Shown here in pieces: positions 8,715 to 17,767 of a DNA stretch of 64,000 nucleotides. Source of the stretch: Streptomyces sp. SAI-135. Its GTDB lineage: Bacteria > Actinomycetota > Actinomycetes > Streptomycetales > Streptomycetaceae. Position 1 is the stretch's first letter. Each line of letters begins with the position of its first letter. Under the pieces are notes generated by a model. That model was given only the letters and a program-made list of their open reading frames with translations, did no database searches and had not been told where the DNA came from. The translations under genes and the position numbers were made by a program. The stretch covers positions 4,402,001 to 4,466,000 of the forward strand of contig NZ_JARXYP010000002.1 of the NCBI RefSeq assembly GCF_029893805.1, written 5' to 3'.

Positions 8715-8762
8715 TTCCGTGCGGGAGCGGCGACTGAACTGCGGTCCATCCCCCGCACGGAA
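8715..8762. repeat. 11-bp inverted repeat in the pectinase leader
   Basis: TTCCGTGCGGG (8715-8725) is repeated perfectly as its complement CCCGCACGGAA (8752-8762) with a 26-base spacer. The right arm ends 11 bases before the start codon of the pectate lyase/esterase gene. It follows the kinase gene by about 20 bases, so it could be a weak terminator, an mRNA hairpin covering the ribosome-binding site, or an operator; no T-tract follows the hairpin. Confidence 0.5.
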
Positions 8763-8773
8763 CGGAACCGCAG

Positions 8774-10828
8774 ATGAGTGAGACACGCAGCAAGGCCCGC
8801 CACCGCAGCAGCAGGACGGCCCTGGCGGTCGGTCTCCCGCTGGCGCTGAGCGCCTCGGGAGTCATGGCCCACGGCATGGTCCCCGGTGTCCAGACCTCCG
8901 CGGCCGCCACCACCGCGGCCGCCCCCGCCTGGGCCACCGCCACCGCGGACGGCTTCGCCTCCGTCGACGCGCTCGGCCAGAACGGCACGTACGGCGGCCG
9001 GGACGGCCGGATCGTGACCGTGCGGACGCTCGCCGACCTGGAGAAGTACGCGACGGCCGCCGAACCGTACGTCATCGTCGTGGCGGCGACCATCACCATG
9101 GACCCGGTCGGCAAGGAGATCAAGGTCCGGTCGGACAAGACCATCGTCGGGTCCGGGACCGCCGGGCAGATCGTCGGCGGCGGGTTCTTCCTGGGGTCCG
9201 GCGTGCACAACGTCATCATCCGGAACCTGACCATCCGGGACGCCTACCAGGGTGTCTGGAACGACAAGGACCACGACTTCGACGCCGTCCAGATGGACGG
9301 CGCCCACCATGTCTGGATCGACCACAACGACCTCAGGAACATGGCCGACGGGCTCATCGACGTCCGCAAGGACAGCACCTACGTGACGGTCTCCTGGAAC
9401 AGACTCAGCCAGGACAACAAGGCGTTCGGCATCGGCTGGACGGAGAACGTCGTCACCGACATCACCGTCCACCACAACTGGATCCGCGAGACCGAGCAGC
9501 GCAATCCGTCGACGGACAACGCGGCCCACGCGCACCTCTACAACAACTTCCTGGAGGACGTGGCCGGTACCGACGTCACCTCCTCCTACGGCAACTACTC
9601 CCGCGGCGCGACCAGGATGGTCCTGGAGAACTCGTACTTCCAGGGCTTCAGGAACCCCGTCATCAAGGACAGCACCGCGAGCATCGTCCAGAAGGGCAAC
9701 ACCTTCGTGGGCACGAGCGGCAGGAACGAGAGCGGCGGCACCGCCTTCGACCCGAGGACGTACTACGCCTACACGCCCGACAGGACCGCCGACGTCCCCG
9801 CCCTGCTCAAGTCGGGGACGGGGCCGCGCGGTTCCATCGGTACGACGGCCGCCGTCACCAAGGCCGCGGCTGCCACGACGCTCACCGTCGCCAAGGACGG
9901 CAGCGGGCAGTACTCGACGGTGCAGGCCGCGGTGAACGCCGTACCGGCGAACAACGCCTCGCGCGTGGTCGTCCAGGTCAAGCCGGGAACGTACCGCGAG
10001 CTGGTGAAGGTGCCGTCCGACAAGCCGCACGTGACCATCCAGGGCACCGGGTCCAGCCGCAGCGACACGGTGATCGTCTACAACAACGCCTCCGGCACGC
10101 CCAAGCCCGACGGCTCCGGGACCTACGGCACCGGCGGCAGCGCCACCGTCGCCGTCGAGGCCGACGACTTCCAGGCCCGCAACCTGACGATCTCCAACGA
10201 CTTCGACGAGGCGGCCCACCAGGACATCGCGAGCCAGGCCGTCGCCCTGCGCACCGCCGCCGACAAGGTGTTCCTCGACGGGGTCATCGTCACCGGCGAC
10301 CAGGACACGCTGCTGGTGGACACCGCGGCCAAGGACAGGCTCGGCCGTGTCTACATGACGAACTCCTACGTCGTCGGCAACGTCGACTTCATCTTCGGCC
10401 GGGCCACCGCCGTCATCGACAAGTCCGTCATCACGCTGAAGAAGCGCTGGAACGGCACCTCGGCCGGTTACGTCACCGCGCCCAGCACCGCCGCGGACCG
10501 CAAGGGCATCCTCATCGCCAACTCGACGGTGAACGGGGACGTCTCGTCCGCGAGCTTCTACCTGGGCCGCCCCTGGCACGCCGGCGGCGACGCGAGCCTC
10601 GACCCGCAGACGACGGTCCGCAACACCTCGCTGAGCGCGGCGGTCAAGCCCACGCCGTGGACCGACATGAGCGGCTTCTCCTGGAAGGGCGACCGGTTCG
10701 CGGAGTACAGGAACACCGGTTCGGGCTCGGGCGCGGCCTCGTCCGACCGGCCGCAGCTCACCGACGCGCAGGCCGCGGACCAGGAGGTCGCCGACTGGCT
10801 GGCCGGCTGGACGCCGAGCCCGTCCTGA
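8774..10828 (+). CDS. Secreted pectate lyase (PL1) / pectin methylesterase (CE8) fusion
   Basis: 684 residues. A signal peptide (basic n-region, hydrophobic core to about residue 43, A-X-A cleavage site) leads to a right-handed beta-helix pectate-lyase domain (about 55-350) with the VWIDHNDL motif near 180 and conserved ladder strands. A short Ala-rich linker leads to a pectinesterase domain (about 370-660) with VAKDGSGQYSTVQAAVNAVP, QDTLL, GNVDFIFG (catalytic Asp) and LGRPW (substrate Arg). De-esterifying pectin would create the substrate the lyase cuts, so a fusion is functionally sensible. The protein acts outside the cell on plant cell wall pectin. It stands alone in this window. Confidence 0.92.
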   Translation: MSETRSKARHRSSRTALAVGLPLALSASGVMAHGMVPGVQTSAAATTAAAPAWATATADGFASVDALGQNGTYGGRDGRIVTVRTLADLEKYATAAEPYVIVVAATITMDPVGKEIKVRSDKTIVGSGTAGQIVGGGFFLGSGVHNVIIRNLTIRDAYQGVWNDKDHDFDAVQMDGAHHVWIDHNDLRNMADGLIDVRKDSTYVTVSWNRLSQDNKAFGIGWTENVVTDITVHHNWIRETEQRNPSTDNAAHAHLYNNFLEDVAGTDVTSSYGNYSRGATRMVLENSYFQGFRNPVIKDSTASIVQKGNTFVGTSGRNESGGTAFDPRTYYAYTPDRTADVPALLKSGTGPRGSIGTTAAVTKAAAATTLTVAKDGSGQYSTVQAAVNAVPANNASRVVVQVKPGTYRELVKVPSDKPHVTIQGTGSSRSDTVIVYNNASGTPKPDGSGTYGTGGSATVAVEADDFQARNLTISNDFDEAAHQDIASQAVALRTAADKVFLDGVIVTGDQDTLLVDTAAKDRLGRVYMTNSYVVGNVDFIFGRATAVIDKSVITLKKRWNGTSAGYVTAPSTAADRKGILIANSTVNGDVSSASFYLGRPWHAGGDASLDPQTTVRNTSLSAAVKPTPWTDMSGFSWKGDRFAEYRNTGSGSGAASSDRPQLTDAQAADQEVADWLAGWTPSPS

Positions 10829-10917
10829 CCTGCTGTTCGTCCGCTTTCCGACCCTGTGTCAGACCCTCGTTCTAGGCTGTTCCGGTAGATCGGGAAGCCG
10901 GACGGGGGAGCGGAAGA

Positions 10918-12681
10918 ATGGTGCGTGTCGAACGGCATCGGGTCGGCGAGGCGGCCGTCTCGGCGGTGCGGAAGGACTTCGCGAACAGGATCGGTTCGCA
11001 GGTCCACTCCCTGTCCAAGGCCGGCCCGGTGACGGCGTGGGAGTGGTGGCTGATCGCCCAGGAGTTCGTCGAGTACCTCGGCGCCCTCTCGGTGGAGACG
11101 CCCGACCTCCACTCCCCCGAGGCGAAGGCGGTCCTGGAGGACGCCGCCGAGGCGGCCGCCGGCGCGGTGGCCTACGCGGCGTACTTCCCGCGCGACCACT
11201 TCGAGGTCTTCCTCACCTACCCCAACTGGGGCATGGTCTACGACCGCGAGCCGGGCGGCACCCCGGAGCCGGTCACCGCCGCCAGGTGGCTGGACGCCTT
11301 CTGCCTGGCGATCCTCGTGGAGAAGACCCAATGGCACGGCGAGGCCTTCCACTTCGCCCGCGAGGCACCCCAGCAAGGCCGCGCCGGCCACCCCGACACC
11401 GAGCTGATCAACGGCTTCATGGCGTACGTCATCGGCGACACCGGTGACGACGACGCCACCTGGCCGCCCTCCCGCGAGCAGAAGCTCGCCGCACTCGACG
11501 CGGCGCTCGACCGGGTCCGGGCCCGGGAGACGGAGACCGGCCGTCAGCTCGCCGACCAGCCGTACGGCATCGGGCTGCGGGCGCTGCGCGCGCTGACCGC
11601 GGGCGACCGGGAGGGGTTCGACGAGGCGGTGGTGCGACTGCTGCGGCCGCTGACCGGCACCCCCGGACCCGGGGCGCGACCGGGCAGTCTCCTCCCCCTC
11701 CTGCCGATCGCGCTCACCGCGCTGGCGTACCGCGACGAGGGCTGGCCTCCGGCCGTCGACAGCGACTACCTGCCGGACGCGCTGGTCACCGGGTTCAAGG
11801 CCACACCGCCCCGGGTGGGGCCCTACGGCCGGGACCGCCGCCCGGACGCGGTCGCCGAACTCACCTCGCAAGTGGTGGAGTTCGGGCGGTCCCTGGAGCC
11901 GCGCCCGCTGGAGGCGGACAGCGAGGAGCAGTTCGAGCGGTACACGCGGGACGCCGTCACGCCGGTGCCGGGCAAGTCGCTCACCACCTTCGAGCTGGCC
12001 TACGCCGTCACCTATCAGGAGCTGCTCTTCCGGACCCGCGCCGCGCACACGTCCGACGCGAGCGACGCCCAGCTGGAGAACCTGCGGCTGGCCGCGGAGC
12101 TCGGGGCCGCCCTGTTCCGTACGACGCTGGCGGAGCCGGGCACCGACGTGCCGGTGACGATCGACGGCCGGACCGTGACGTACCCCGCCTGCCGGGACGA
12201 GGACGCCGGGCCGGGGGCCTGGCACCGGGCGGTGCACCTCGCGCTGATCACGGGCCGCCGGGAGCATCTGGCGCCGCTGGTCCTGGCGGGCCCGGAGCGT
12301 GTCGGTCCGGACCGTTCCGTGGCGGCCCCCTACCGCCGGGCCCTGCACGCCTATCTGCGCGGCGAGGATCCCGTGCCCGCCACGGACGAGGCCCTGCGGG
12401 ACACCGGCAAGGCCCGTGACCAGGGGTTCCTGCCGCCGCCCGCGGTCCTCTTCTCCCAGCTCGTGGAGGGCGACGAGGAGAGCTTCAACCTGGCCCTCCT
12501 GGACGCCCTGACCTCCCACCGCGACCACTACGCCGTCGCCGACCGCCCCTCCGACCCCGACGCCGCCCTCAGCCTCGACATCCTGGCCCTCACCTGCCAC
12601 GCCCGCCGACGGGGCTGGGAGATCAGAGTCCGGTCACCGTACCTGCCGGCCCGGATCGTGGCAGCGGCGACGCCGTTCTGA
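10918..12681 (+). CDS. Imm49-like protein with two related halves
   Basis: 587 residues, all-helical in appearance, no signal peptide. Two halves look alike: each has an Ala-rich helical segment, a WG/GD short strand region and a helix that begins A-(R/H)-WL or A-W-H-R and continues as AF/AV-LAI/LALI (about residues 120-145 and 430-460). The pattern, length and the C-terminal YLPAR segment recall the Imm49 immunity family, abundant in Streptomyces, but this is recognition from memory. No polymorphic toxin gene is adjacent. The start follows GGGGGAGCGGAAGA. Function beyond possible immunity is unknown. Confidence 0.5.
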   Translation: MVRVERHRVGEAAVSAVRKDFANRIGSQVHSLSKAGPVTAWEWWLIAQEFVEYLGALSVETPDLHSPEAKAVLEDAAEAAAGAVAYAAYFPRDHFEVFLTYPNWGMVYDREPGGTPEPVTAARWLDAFCLAILVEKTQWHGEAFHFAREAPQQGRAGHPDTELINGFMAYVIGDTGDDDATWPPSREQKLAALDAALDRVRARETETGRQLADQPYGIGLRALRALTAGDREGFDEAVVRLLRPLTGTPGPGARPGSLLPLLPIALTALAYRDEGWPPAVDSDYLPDALVTGFKATPPRVGPYGRDRRPDAVAELTSQVVEFGRSLEPRPLEADSEEQFERYTRDAVTPVPGKSLTTFELAYAVTYQELLFRTRAAHTSDASDAQLENLRLAAELGAALFRTTLAEPGTDVPVTIDGRTVTYPACRDEDAGPGAWHRAVHLALITGRREHLAPLVLAGPERVGPDRSVAAPYRRALHAYLRGEDPVPATDEALRDTGKARDQGFLPPPAVLFSQLVEGDEESFNLALLDALTSHRDHYAVADRPSDPDAALSLDILALTCHARRRGWEIRVRSPYLPARIVAAATPF

Positions 12682-12816
12682 TTCGCCCGGGCAACCTTCC
12701 CCCGAACGAGTGAACCAGGGTCGTCGCCGCTGGTCAGATGCACCCCCCTGCCTACGGTGATCGCGTTGCTTGTGCCCCGCGCACACCCGGCCCACACTTG
12801 ATGAGGAGGTGCCCCC

Positions 12817-13464
12817 TTGACCGCTCTCGCGCATGAGAGGCCCAAGCCCATGTCCGAGGCTCAGCCCGAATCCTTGAACGGACCCGACCTGGACGAGGTC
12901 CTGTGGCAGGCATGGAAGGCCATGGAACTCCCCGAGGGCTACCGCGCCGAGATCATCGAGGGAGCCATCGAGGTGTCACCGACCGGTCGCTTCACCCACG
13001 CCCAGATCGTCAATCGCCTTCGGGACGCCCTTGTGATCTTTCTGAAGGACAGCGAACACGGCGCCTGGAACGACACCAACGTCATCCATTCGCGCAAGGC
13101 GTGGATTCCGGACGGGTTCGTGGCTCCTCGCGACGCCGAACTCATCGAGGACGAGGAAGGCCTCGGCATCAAGGCCTCAGCGGTAGCGTTGGTCGTCGAG
13201 GTCGTCTCCCCCGGCACACGCAACCAGGACCGCGACCGGGTCAGGAAGCGCCGCGAGTACGCCCGCGTCGGCATCCCCGTGTACGTCCTCATCGACGACT
13301 ACGACGGCCAGGGTGCCGTCACCCTCTTCACCGGGCCCCGCCCCGACAAGGCGGACTGGGAGGACATTCACCGTGTCCCCTACGGCACCGACGTCACGAT
13401 CGCCGAAGGCCCCGCCAAGGGTTTCGTGATCGGGGAGGCGATCACTGGGCCCAAGCGGGGCTGA
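12817..13464 (+). CDS. Uma2-family (DUF820) putative restriction-endonuclease-like protein
   Basis: 215 residues with the PD-(D/E)XK-like core of Uma2 proteins: AEIIEGAIEVSPTG, IPDGFVAPRDAEL, ALVVEVVSPGTRNQDRDRVRK and YARVGIPVYVLIDDYDG. The acidic and Lys residues that would form the active site are present (PD, EVVS). The TTG start is favoured because GAGGAGGT lies eight bases upstream; an alternative ATG 33 bases downstream has a weaker GAGAGG. The family is expanded in Streptomyces and cyanobacteria; biochemical activity is rarely proven. It converges with the ABC exporter, with only 16 bases between stops. Confidence 0.85.
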   Translation: MTALAHERPKPMSEAQPESLNGPDLDEVLWQAWKAMELPEGYRAEIIEGAIEVSPTGRFTHAQIVNRLRDALVIFLKDSEHGAWNDTNVIHSRKAWIPDGFVAPRDAELIEDEEGLGIKASAVALVVEVVSPGTRNQDRDRVRKRREYARVGIPVYVLIDDYDGQGAVTLFTGPRPDKADWEDIHRVPYGTDVTIAEGPAKGFVIGEAITGPKRG

Positions 13465-13480
13465 CGGGGGCGGAGTTGGT

Positions 13481-15265
13481 TCATTGCCGCAAGCTGATCG
13501 TGTCGTTCGACAGCCTTCGCAGGGGCATGGTGTCCTGCGGGAGGGGGCCGAGGAGGCGGGTGTAGGTGCCCTGGTGGGCGGCCAGTTCGGTGTGGGTGCC
13601 GGCCTCCACCAGGCGTCCGTCGTCCACGACCAGGATCCGGTCCGCGTCCGGGGCCAGGCTCAGATCGTGGGTGATCATGATGGTCGTGCGGCCGGACATC
13701 AGCCGGCGCAGGGGCTGGACCACCTGACGGGCGGCCACCGAGTCGAGGCCGGCCGTGGGCTCGTCGAGGACGAGGACGGGCGCCGCCCTGAGCATCGCGC
13801 GGGCGATGGTGATCCGCTTGAGCTGGCCGCCGGACAGGGCCGCCGTGCCGGGGGCGATACCGGTGTCGTACCCCTCGGGGAGGGCCGTGATGAAGTCGTG
13901 GGCCGCGGCCGCGCGGGCCGCCTGTTCGATCTCCTGGTCGCTCGCGCCCGGCCGGCCCGTCGCGATGTTCTCGCGGATCGTGCCGGCCAGGATCAGCGTC
14001 TCCTGCGGGAGCAGGGCGATCTGCTCCCGCAGGAACTCCAGGCCCAGGTGCGGGAGCGGGACCCCGTCCAGGGTGATCACACCCGCTGAGGGGTCGTAGA
14101 AGCGGGTGAGGAGCTTGGACAGGGTGGACTTGCCGGCGCCGCTCGGGCCCGTGATGATCACCAGCTCGCCGGGGGCGGCCGCGAAGGACACGTCGGTGAG
14201 GGAGTCGCGGTGTGCGGTCGGGTAGCGGAAGTGCACACCGTGCAGACCGATCCAGCCGCGGACCGGCCAGGCGGGGACGGGTTCGGCCGGGTCGCCGACC
14301 GCCGGTCGCGCGTCCAGGATCTCGTTCAGGCGCTGGGCACCCGCGGTGGCGGCGGTGAGGGTCAGGCCGAGCTGCCCGAGGTTGCGCACCGGCGGGTACA
14401 GGTAGCCGATGAAGGCGGCGAAGGCGAGCAGTTGGCCCAGTGTCATCCGGTCGGCCGAGATCTCCCAGACGCCCACACCGATCACGGCGAGCACGCAGAG
14501 CGTCTCCACGACCTCGACGAACTGCTCGTACATCTCGCTGAGCCGGGCTCCGCGCACCGAGGCCCGCATCCAGGCGCGGGCCTCGCGGTCGAGGCGCCGC
14601 TCCTCGTCGCGGCGGCGGTTGTACGCCTGGGTCAGCACGACGTTGCCGAGGGACTCCGCCACGACGGAGGTGATCGCGCCGTCCGCGACCCGCTCGTCCT
14701 GTGCGGCCTCCTTGATCCGGCCGGCGAAGCGGCGGGCGGCGAACAGGAACAGGGGCGCGAGGACGAAGGTGGCGAGCGCCAGGTCCCAGCGCAGGTACAG
14801 GGCGGCGGCCGAGTAGAAGAGCGCCGAGAAGACGGCGGCGACCGTGCCGACGACGCCGGACACGACCATCTGCTCGATGGCCTCGACGTCACCGGTGAGG
14901 CGTTCGACCAGGTCGCCGTGGCGGTGCTGCTGGAAGAAGTGCGGGGGCAGGTCCTGGATGTGCCGGAAGACCTTCGCACGCAGTCGCAGCACGAATCTCT
15001 CCGCGGTCCAGGTCGCGAGCGAGTTCCCCAGGTAGCCGACGAGTGCGCCGAGCGCGGCCACGGCGAGCCAGGCGCCGGCCGGGCCCCAGAAGGCGGCGAG
15101 CGAACCGGCCTTCAGGGCGGTGTCGGTGAGTTCCGCGAACAGCAGGATCGCGGCGGTCTCGGCGAGCGCGGACACCACCACGCACACGACGATCGCCGCC
15201 AGCCACCTGCGGTCGCCGTGGGTCAGCGGCCAGAAACAGCGGAAGGCCTCGCGGACTTCCCTCAT
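13481..15265 (-). CDS. ABC exporter, fused membrane and ATPase domains
   Basis: 594 residues. Six membrane helices (about 1-300) of the ABC type-IV exporter fold, with an intracellular FRHIQDLPPHFFQQHRHGDL coupling helix, precede a nucleotide-binding domain: Walker A GPSGAGKST, Q loop LLPQ, signature LSGGQLKR, Walker B VLVLDEPTAG, His switch MITHD. It lacks an N-terminal peptidase C39 domain. It should work as a homodimer exporting a peptide, lipid or drug. It lies 108 bases downstream of a gene for a Lys-rich 38-residue peptide on the same strand, which could be its cargo or an unrelated small gene. Confidence 0.9.
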   Translation of the reverse strand: MREVREAFRCFWPLTHGDRRWLAAIVVCVVVSALAETAAILLFAELTDTALKAGSLAAFWGPAGAWLAVAALGALVGYLGNSLATWTAERFVLRLRAKVFRHIQDLPPHFFQQHRHGDLVERLTGDVEAIEQMVVSGVVGTVAAVFSALFYSAAALYLRWDLALATFVLAPLFLFAARRFAGRIKEAAQDERVADGAITSVVAESLGNVVLTQAYNRRRDEERRLDREARAWMRASVRGARLSEMYEQFVEVVETLCVLAVIGVGVWEISADRMTLGQLLAFAAFIGYLYPPVRNLGQLGLTLTAATAGAQRLNEILDARPAVGDPAEPVPAWPVRGWIGLHGVHFRYPTAHRDSLTDVSFAAAPGELVIITGPSGAGKSTLSKLLTRFYDPSAGVITLDGVPLPHLGLEFLREQIALLPQETLILAGTIRENIATGRPGASDQEIEQAARAAAAHDFITALPEGYDTGIAPGTAALSGGQLKRITIARAMLRAAPVLVLDEPTAGLDSVAARQVVQPLRRLMSGRTTIMITHDLSLAPDADRILVVDDGRLVEAGTHTELAAHQGTYTRLLGPLPQDTMPLRRLSNDTISLRQ

Positions 15266-15373
15266 GACGACTCCCTTTCAGGTACGGCGGTCCCGGGCCG
15301 CGGGGACGGCCGAGGCGGGGCCCCGGTGCGAGACGTGCTCGCGACCGGTGACCCCGCCTCGCGGCATTCCGAG

Positions 15374-15490
15374 TCAGCCCTTGTGGGCGACCGGGCGGCG
15401 CTTCGGCGCGGCCTTCTTGTGCGCCTTCTTCTTCGGGCCCGGGGCGGGCTTGGCGGCCTTCTTCACGGGGACGATCTTGTGAAAGCTCAT
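15374..15490 (-). CDS. Lys-rich 38-residue peptide
   Basis: ATG follows AAAAGGA with seven-base spacing. The product starts MSFHKIVPVKKAAKPAPGPK and continues with KKAHKK, PKRR and a final HKG: roughly half of its residues are Lys, Arg or His, the rest Ala, Pro, Val and Gly. No signal peptide, Cys, Ser/Thr cluster or double-Gly leader is seen, so it does not look like a lanthipeptide or double-glycine bacteriocin. It might be a cationic exported peptide or a small nucleic-acid-binding protein. The ABC exporter gene follows on the same strand. I cannot assign a family. Confidence 0.55.
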   Translation of the reverse strand: MSFHKIVPVKKAAKPAPGPKKKAHKKAAPKRRPVAHKG

Positions 15491-15520
15491 ATCCGAATCC
15501 TTTTCTGTGAACGAGTTTGA

Positions 15521-15534
15521 TTTACGTCAGTAAA
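15521..15534. promoter_or_regulatory. Candidate operator TTTAC-GTCA-GTAAA
   Basis: A short palindrome with five-base arms lies 31-44 bases upstream of the Lys-rich peptide start, inside an AT-rich block that stands out from the surrounding >70% GC DNA. Its position suits a promoter-proximal operator. No regulator gene is adjacent. Confidence 0.35.
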
Positions 15535-15726
15535 TTCTGTGTCAACCCTTGCCGATGACCGAACGACACTTCGGCGTGCTCTCCTTTGCGTTTGTGTCGT
15601 TCGCTTTCGACATGGAAAACGTTACGGCATTCCCGCAGCCAAAAAAGGCCATTTCGCCTTAGACCTCAATAAGACTGGATGTGCATCGCCTGAGAATCGA
15701 AAGGCTGACACAGAATTTACGGACGG
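15525..15726. repeat. Nested inverted repeats in an AT-rich island (MITE-like)
   Basis: GTAAATTCTGTGTCA (15530-15544) returns as its exact complement TGACACAGAATTTAC (15706-15720); extending each arm to 24 bases leaves 21 matches. A second perfect 10-bp pair, CGAACGACAC (15560-15569) and GTGTCGTTCG (15594-15603), is nested inside. The ~200-bp block is much lower in GC than its neighbours and has no convincing gene. It may be a degenerate miniature transposable element, or a leader with paired operators for the peptide/exporter unit. I see no obvious target-site duplication. Confidence 0.5.
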
Positions 15727-15735
15727 ACATGAAAA

Positions 15736-15785
15736 GGCCCCGCCGACGCCACCGCCCGGTGAGGCGGTGGGTGGTCGGCGGGGCC
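15736..15785 (-). terminator. Strong intrinsic terminator of the 5'-nucleotidase gene
   Basis: GGCCCCGCCGAC (15736-15747) pairs with GTCGGCGGGGCC (15774-15785), and an inner CCACCGCC/GGCGGTGG pair extends the stem. Read on the minus strand the hairpin is followed by CCTTTTC, so it terminates transcription coming from the 5'-nucleotidase gene, whose stop is about 40 bases away. Confidence 0.8.
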
Positions 15786-15822
15786 GGGGAGTGCTGCGTG
15801 CGGTGCGGTGCGGTCGGTGGTC

Positions 15823-17622
15823 CTACCGGACGATCGTGATCCGGTTCGCGGCCGGCGGCGCGATCGGGCTGCTCGCCGAGGAGTTGGCCGTCAGGTACGC
15901 CACGAGAGCGGCGAGGTCGTCGCCGCCGACGAGGTCGTTGGTGCCCTGGCCCAGGGTGGTGAAGCCGTCGCCGCCGCCCGCGAGGAAGCTGTTGGTGGCG
16001 ACGCGGTAGGTGGCCGCCGGGTCGACGGCAGCGCCGTTCAGCCTCACGGAGTCGACGACGATCCGGTCCGCGCCGGTCTTCGTCAGGTCCAGCGTGTAGG
16101 TGAGGCCGGCCGACGGCAGCAGGATCTTCGGCGAGGCCGCGTTGGTCCCGCTCACCTGCTCCTGGAGCACCTTGATCAGCTGGGCGCCGGTGAAGTCCTG
16201 GAGGTTCACGGTGTTGGAGAACGGCTGCACGGTGAAGCCCTCGGCATAGGTCACCACGCCGTCGCCCTCGGTGCCCTTGGCCGCGTAGGTCAGGCCCGCC
16301 CGCACCCCGCCGGGGTTCATCAGCGCGAGATCGGTCCCGGGGTCGAGCGACCTGCCGTACGCGAGCTGCGCGTCGGCGATCAGGTCACCCATCGGGGACT
16401 CGGTGCCGGTGCTCGGGACGTCGGCGGAGATGTAACCGACCGGGCGGTTGCCGATGGGCGCCGCGAGCGTGTTCCACTTGCCGATCAGCTCGGTCATGTC
16501 GGGCGCCTTGGCGACGGTCCGGGTGACCACGTGGTTCGCCGACTTCACGGCCGTACGGGCGATGTCGCCGGTGAAGCGGTCGTACGTCAGCGTCGTGTCC
16601 GTGTAGAGCCGGCCGAAGGAGGCCGCCGAGGTGACCATGCGCGGGTTGCCCGCCGGGTCGTCGATCGTGCACACGTAGGCCGCGTGGGTGTGGCCGGTGA
16701 CCAGCGCGTCCACGGACGGCGAGATGTTCTTGGCGATGTCGACGATCGGTCCGGAGATGCCGTCGCCGGCGCCGGGCGCGTCACAGTCGTAGTTGTAGGA
16801 GGCGGAGGCCGGGGCTCCGCCCTCGTGGATGAGGGCCACGATCGACTTCACGCCCTGCTTCTGGAGCACGCGGGCGTACTTGTTGATCGTCTCGACCTCG
16901 TCCTTGAACTTCAGGCCCTTGACGCCCTCGGCGGAGACGACACCGGGGGTGTCCTCCAGGGTGACGCCGATGAAGCCGACCTTGACGTCCTTCTTCTTCC
17001 ACACCCAGTAGGGCTTGAGGATCGGCTTGCCGGTCTTCTCGTCCAGGACGTTCGCGGCGAGATAGGGGAAGTCGGCGCCCTCGAACTCCTCGTCGGTGTA
17101 GCAGCCGGCGGTGGGGTGGCAGCCGCCGTTCTGGAGCCGGCCCAGTTCGCGGGCGCCCTCGTCGAACTCGTGGTTGCCGACACTCGTCACGTCGAGGTCG
17201 AGCTTGTTCAGCGCCTCGATGGTGGGCTCGTCGTGAAAGAGACCCGAGATGAGCGGGGACGCGCCGACCATGTCACCGCCGGCGGCGGTGACCGAGTAGG
17301 CGTTGCCCTTGCGGGCCTCGCGCAGATGGGTGGCGAGGTACTCGACACCGCCCGCGTCGATCGTCTTCGTCGTCCCGTCCGCCTGGAGCTCGGTGACCCG
17401 GCCGGAGGAGCCGGACGGCGGCTCCAGGTTGCCGTGCAGGTCGTTGAAGGACAGCAGCTGGACGTCCTGGTAGCGGCTCGGCAACGGCTTGCCGTGGTGG
17501 CTGTCGTGCGCGCCCGCGGGCAGCGCTGCGGCGAGGGCCCCGGCGGTGGCGAGCCCGGCGGCCGCGGCCACGAGTCGGTACGTACGTCTGCGGCGCTGTT
17601 GCTGCTGGGACTTGGCTGGCAT
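15823..17622 (-). CDS. Secreted bifunctional metallophosphatase/5'-nucleotidase
   Basis: 599 residues. A twin-basic n-region and hydrophobic core (RRRRTYRLVAAAAGLATAG) ending in AGAHD gives a signal peptide. The calcineurin-like metallophosphatase domain follows (LLSFNDLHGNL metal-site motif; VGNHEFDEG; VTGHTHAAY), then a 5'-nucleotidase C-terminal domain (residues about 370-590, with NPGGVRAGL and YRVATNSFLAGGGDGF). It would release phosphate and nucleosides from extracellular nucleotides, feeding the phosphate uptake genes found further along. ATG at 17622 follows AGGGGGG and starts a proper signal peptide; the open frame upstream is not protein-like. It is divergent from mshD. Confidence 0.9.
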   Translation of the reverse strand: MPAKSQQQQRRRRTYRLVAAAAGLATAGALAAALPAGAHDSHHGKPLPSRYQDVQLLSFNDLHGNLEPPSGSSGRVTELQADGTTKTIDAGGVEYLATHLREARKGNAYSVTAAGGDMVGASPLISGLFHDEPTIEALNKLDLDVTSVGNHEFDEGARELGRLQNGGCHPTAGCYTDEEFEGADFPYLAANVLDEKTGKPILKPYWVWKKKDVKVGFIGVTLEDTPGVVSAEGVKGLKFKDEVETINKYARVLQKQGVKSIVALIHEGGAPASASYNYDCDAPGAGDGISGPIVDIAKNISPSVDALVTGHTHAAYVCTIDDPAGNPRMVTSAASFGRLYTDTTLTYDRFTGDIARTAVKSANHVVTRTVAKAPDMTELIGKWNTLAAPIGNRPVGYISADVPSTGTESPMGDLIADAQLAYGRSLDPGTDLALMNPGGVRAGLTYAAKGTEGDGVVTYAEGFTVQPFSNTVNLQDFTGAQLIKVLQEQVSGTNAASPKILLPSAGLTYTLDLTKTGADRIVVDSVRLNGAAVDPAATYRVATNSFLAGGGDGFTTLGQGTNDLVGGDDLAALVAYLTANSSASSPIAPPAANRITIVR

Positions 17623-17767
17623 ACGCCCCCCTGAATCCGGATGTGAGAGTGGCCCCCGTCCGGCGCAGCCTAGGGTCAACGCGCGTAGCGCGACAGAGGG
17701 TTCGTGGTTACATCCTGGTTGCTTCTTTGCCGCCGCTTTGCGTGCACCTCCCCTTACCCTCGTAGCC

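Noticed and set aside
8360..12600. Very long minus-strand frames across the kinase, pectinase and Imm49-like genes
   Set aside because: High GC removes stop codons from antisense frames. The translated products are Val/Gly/Arg/Asp-rich with no domain, while the plus-strand genes show clear motifs and ribosome-binding sites.
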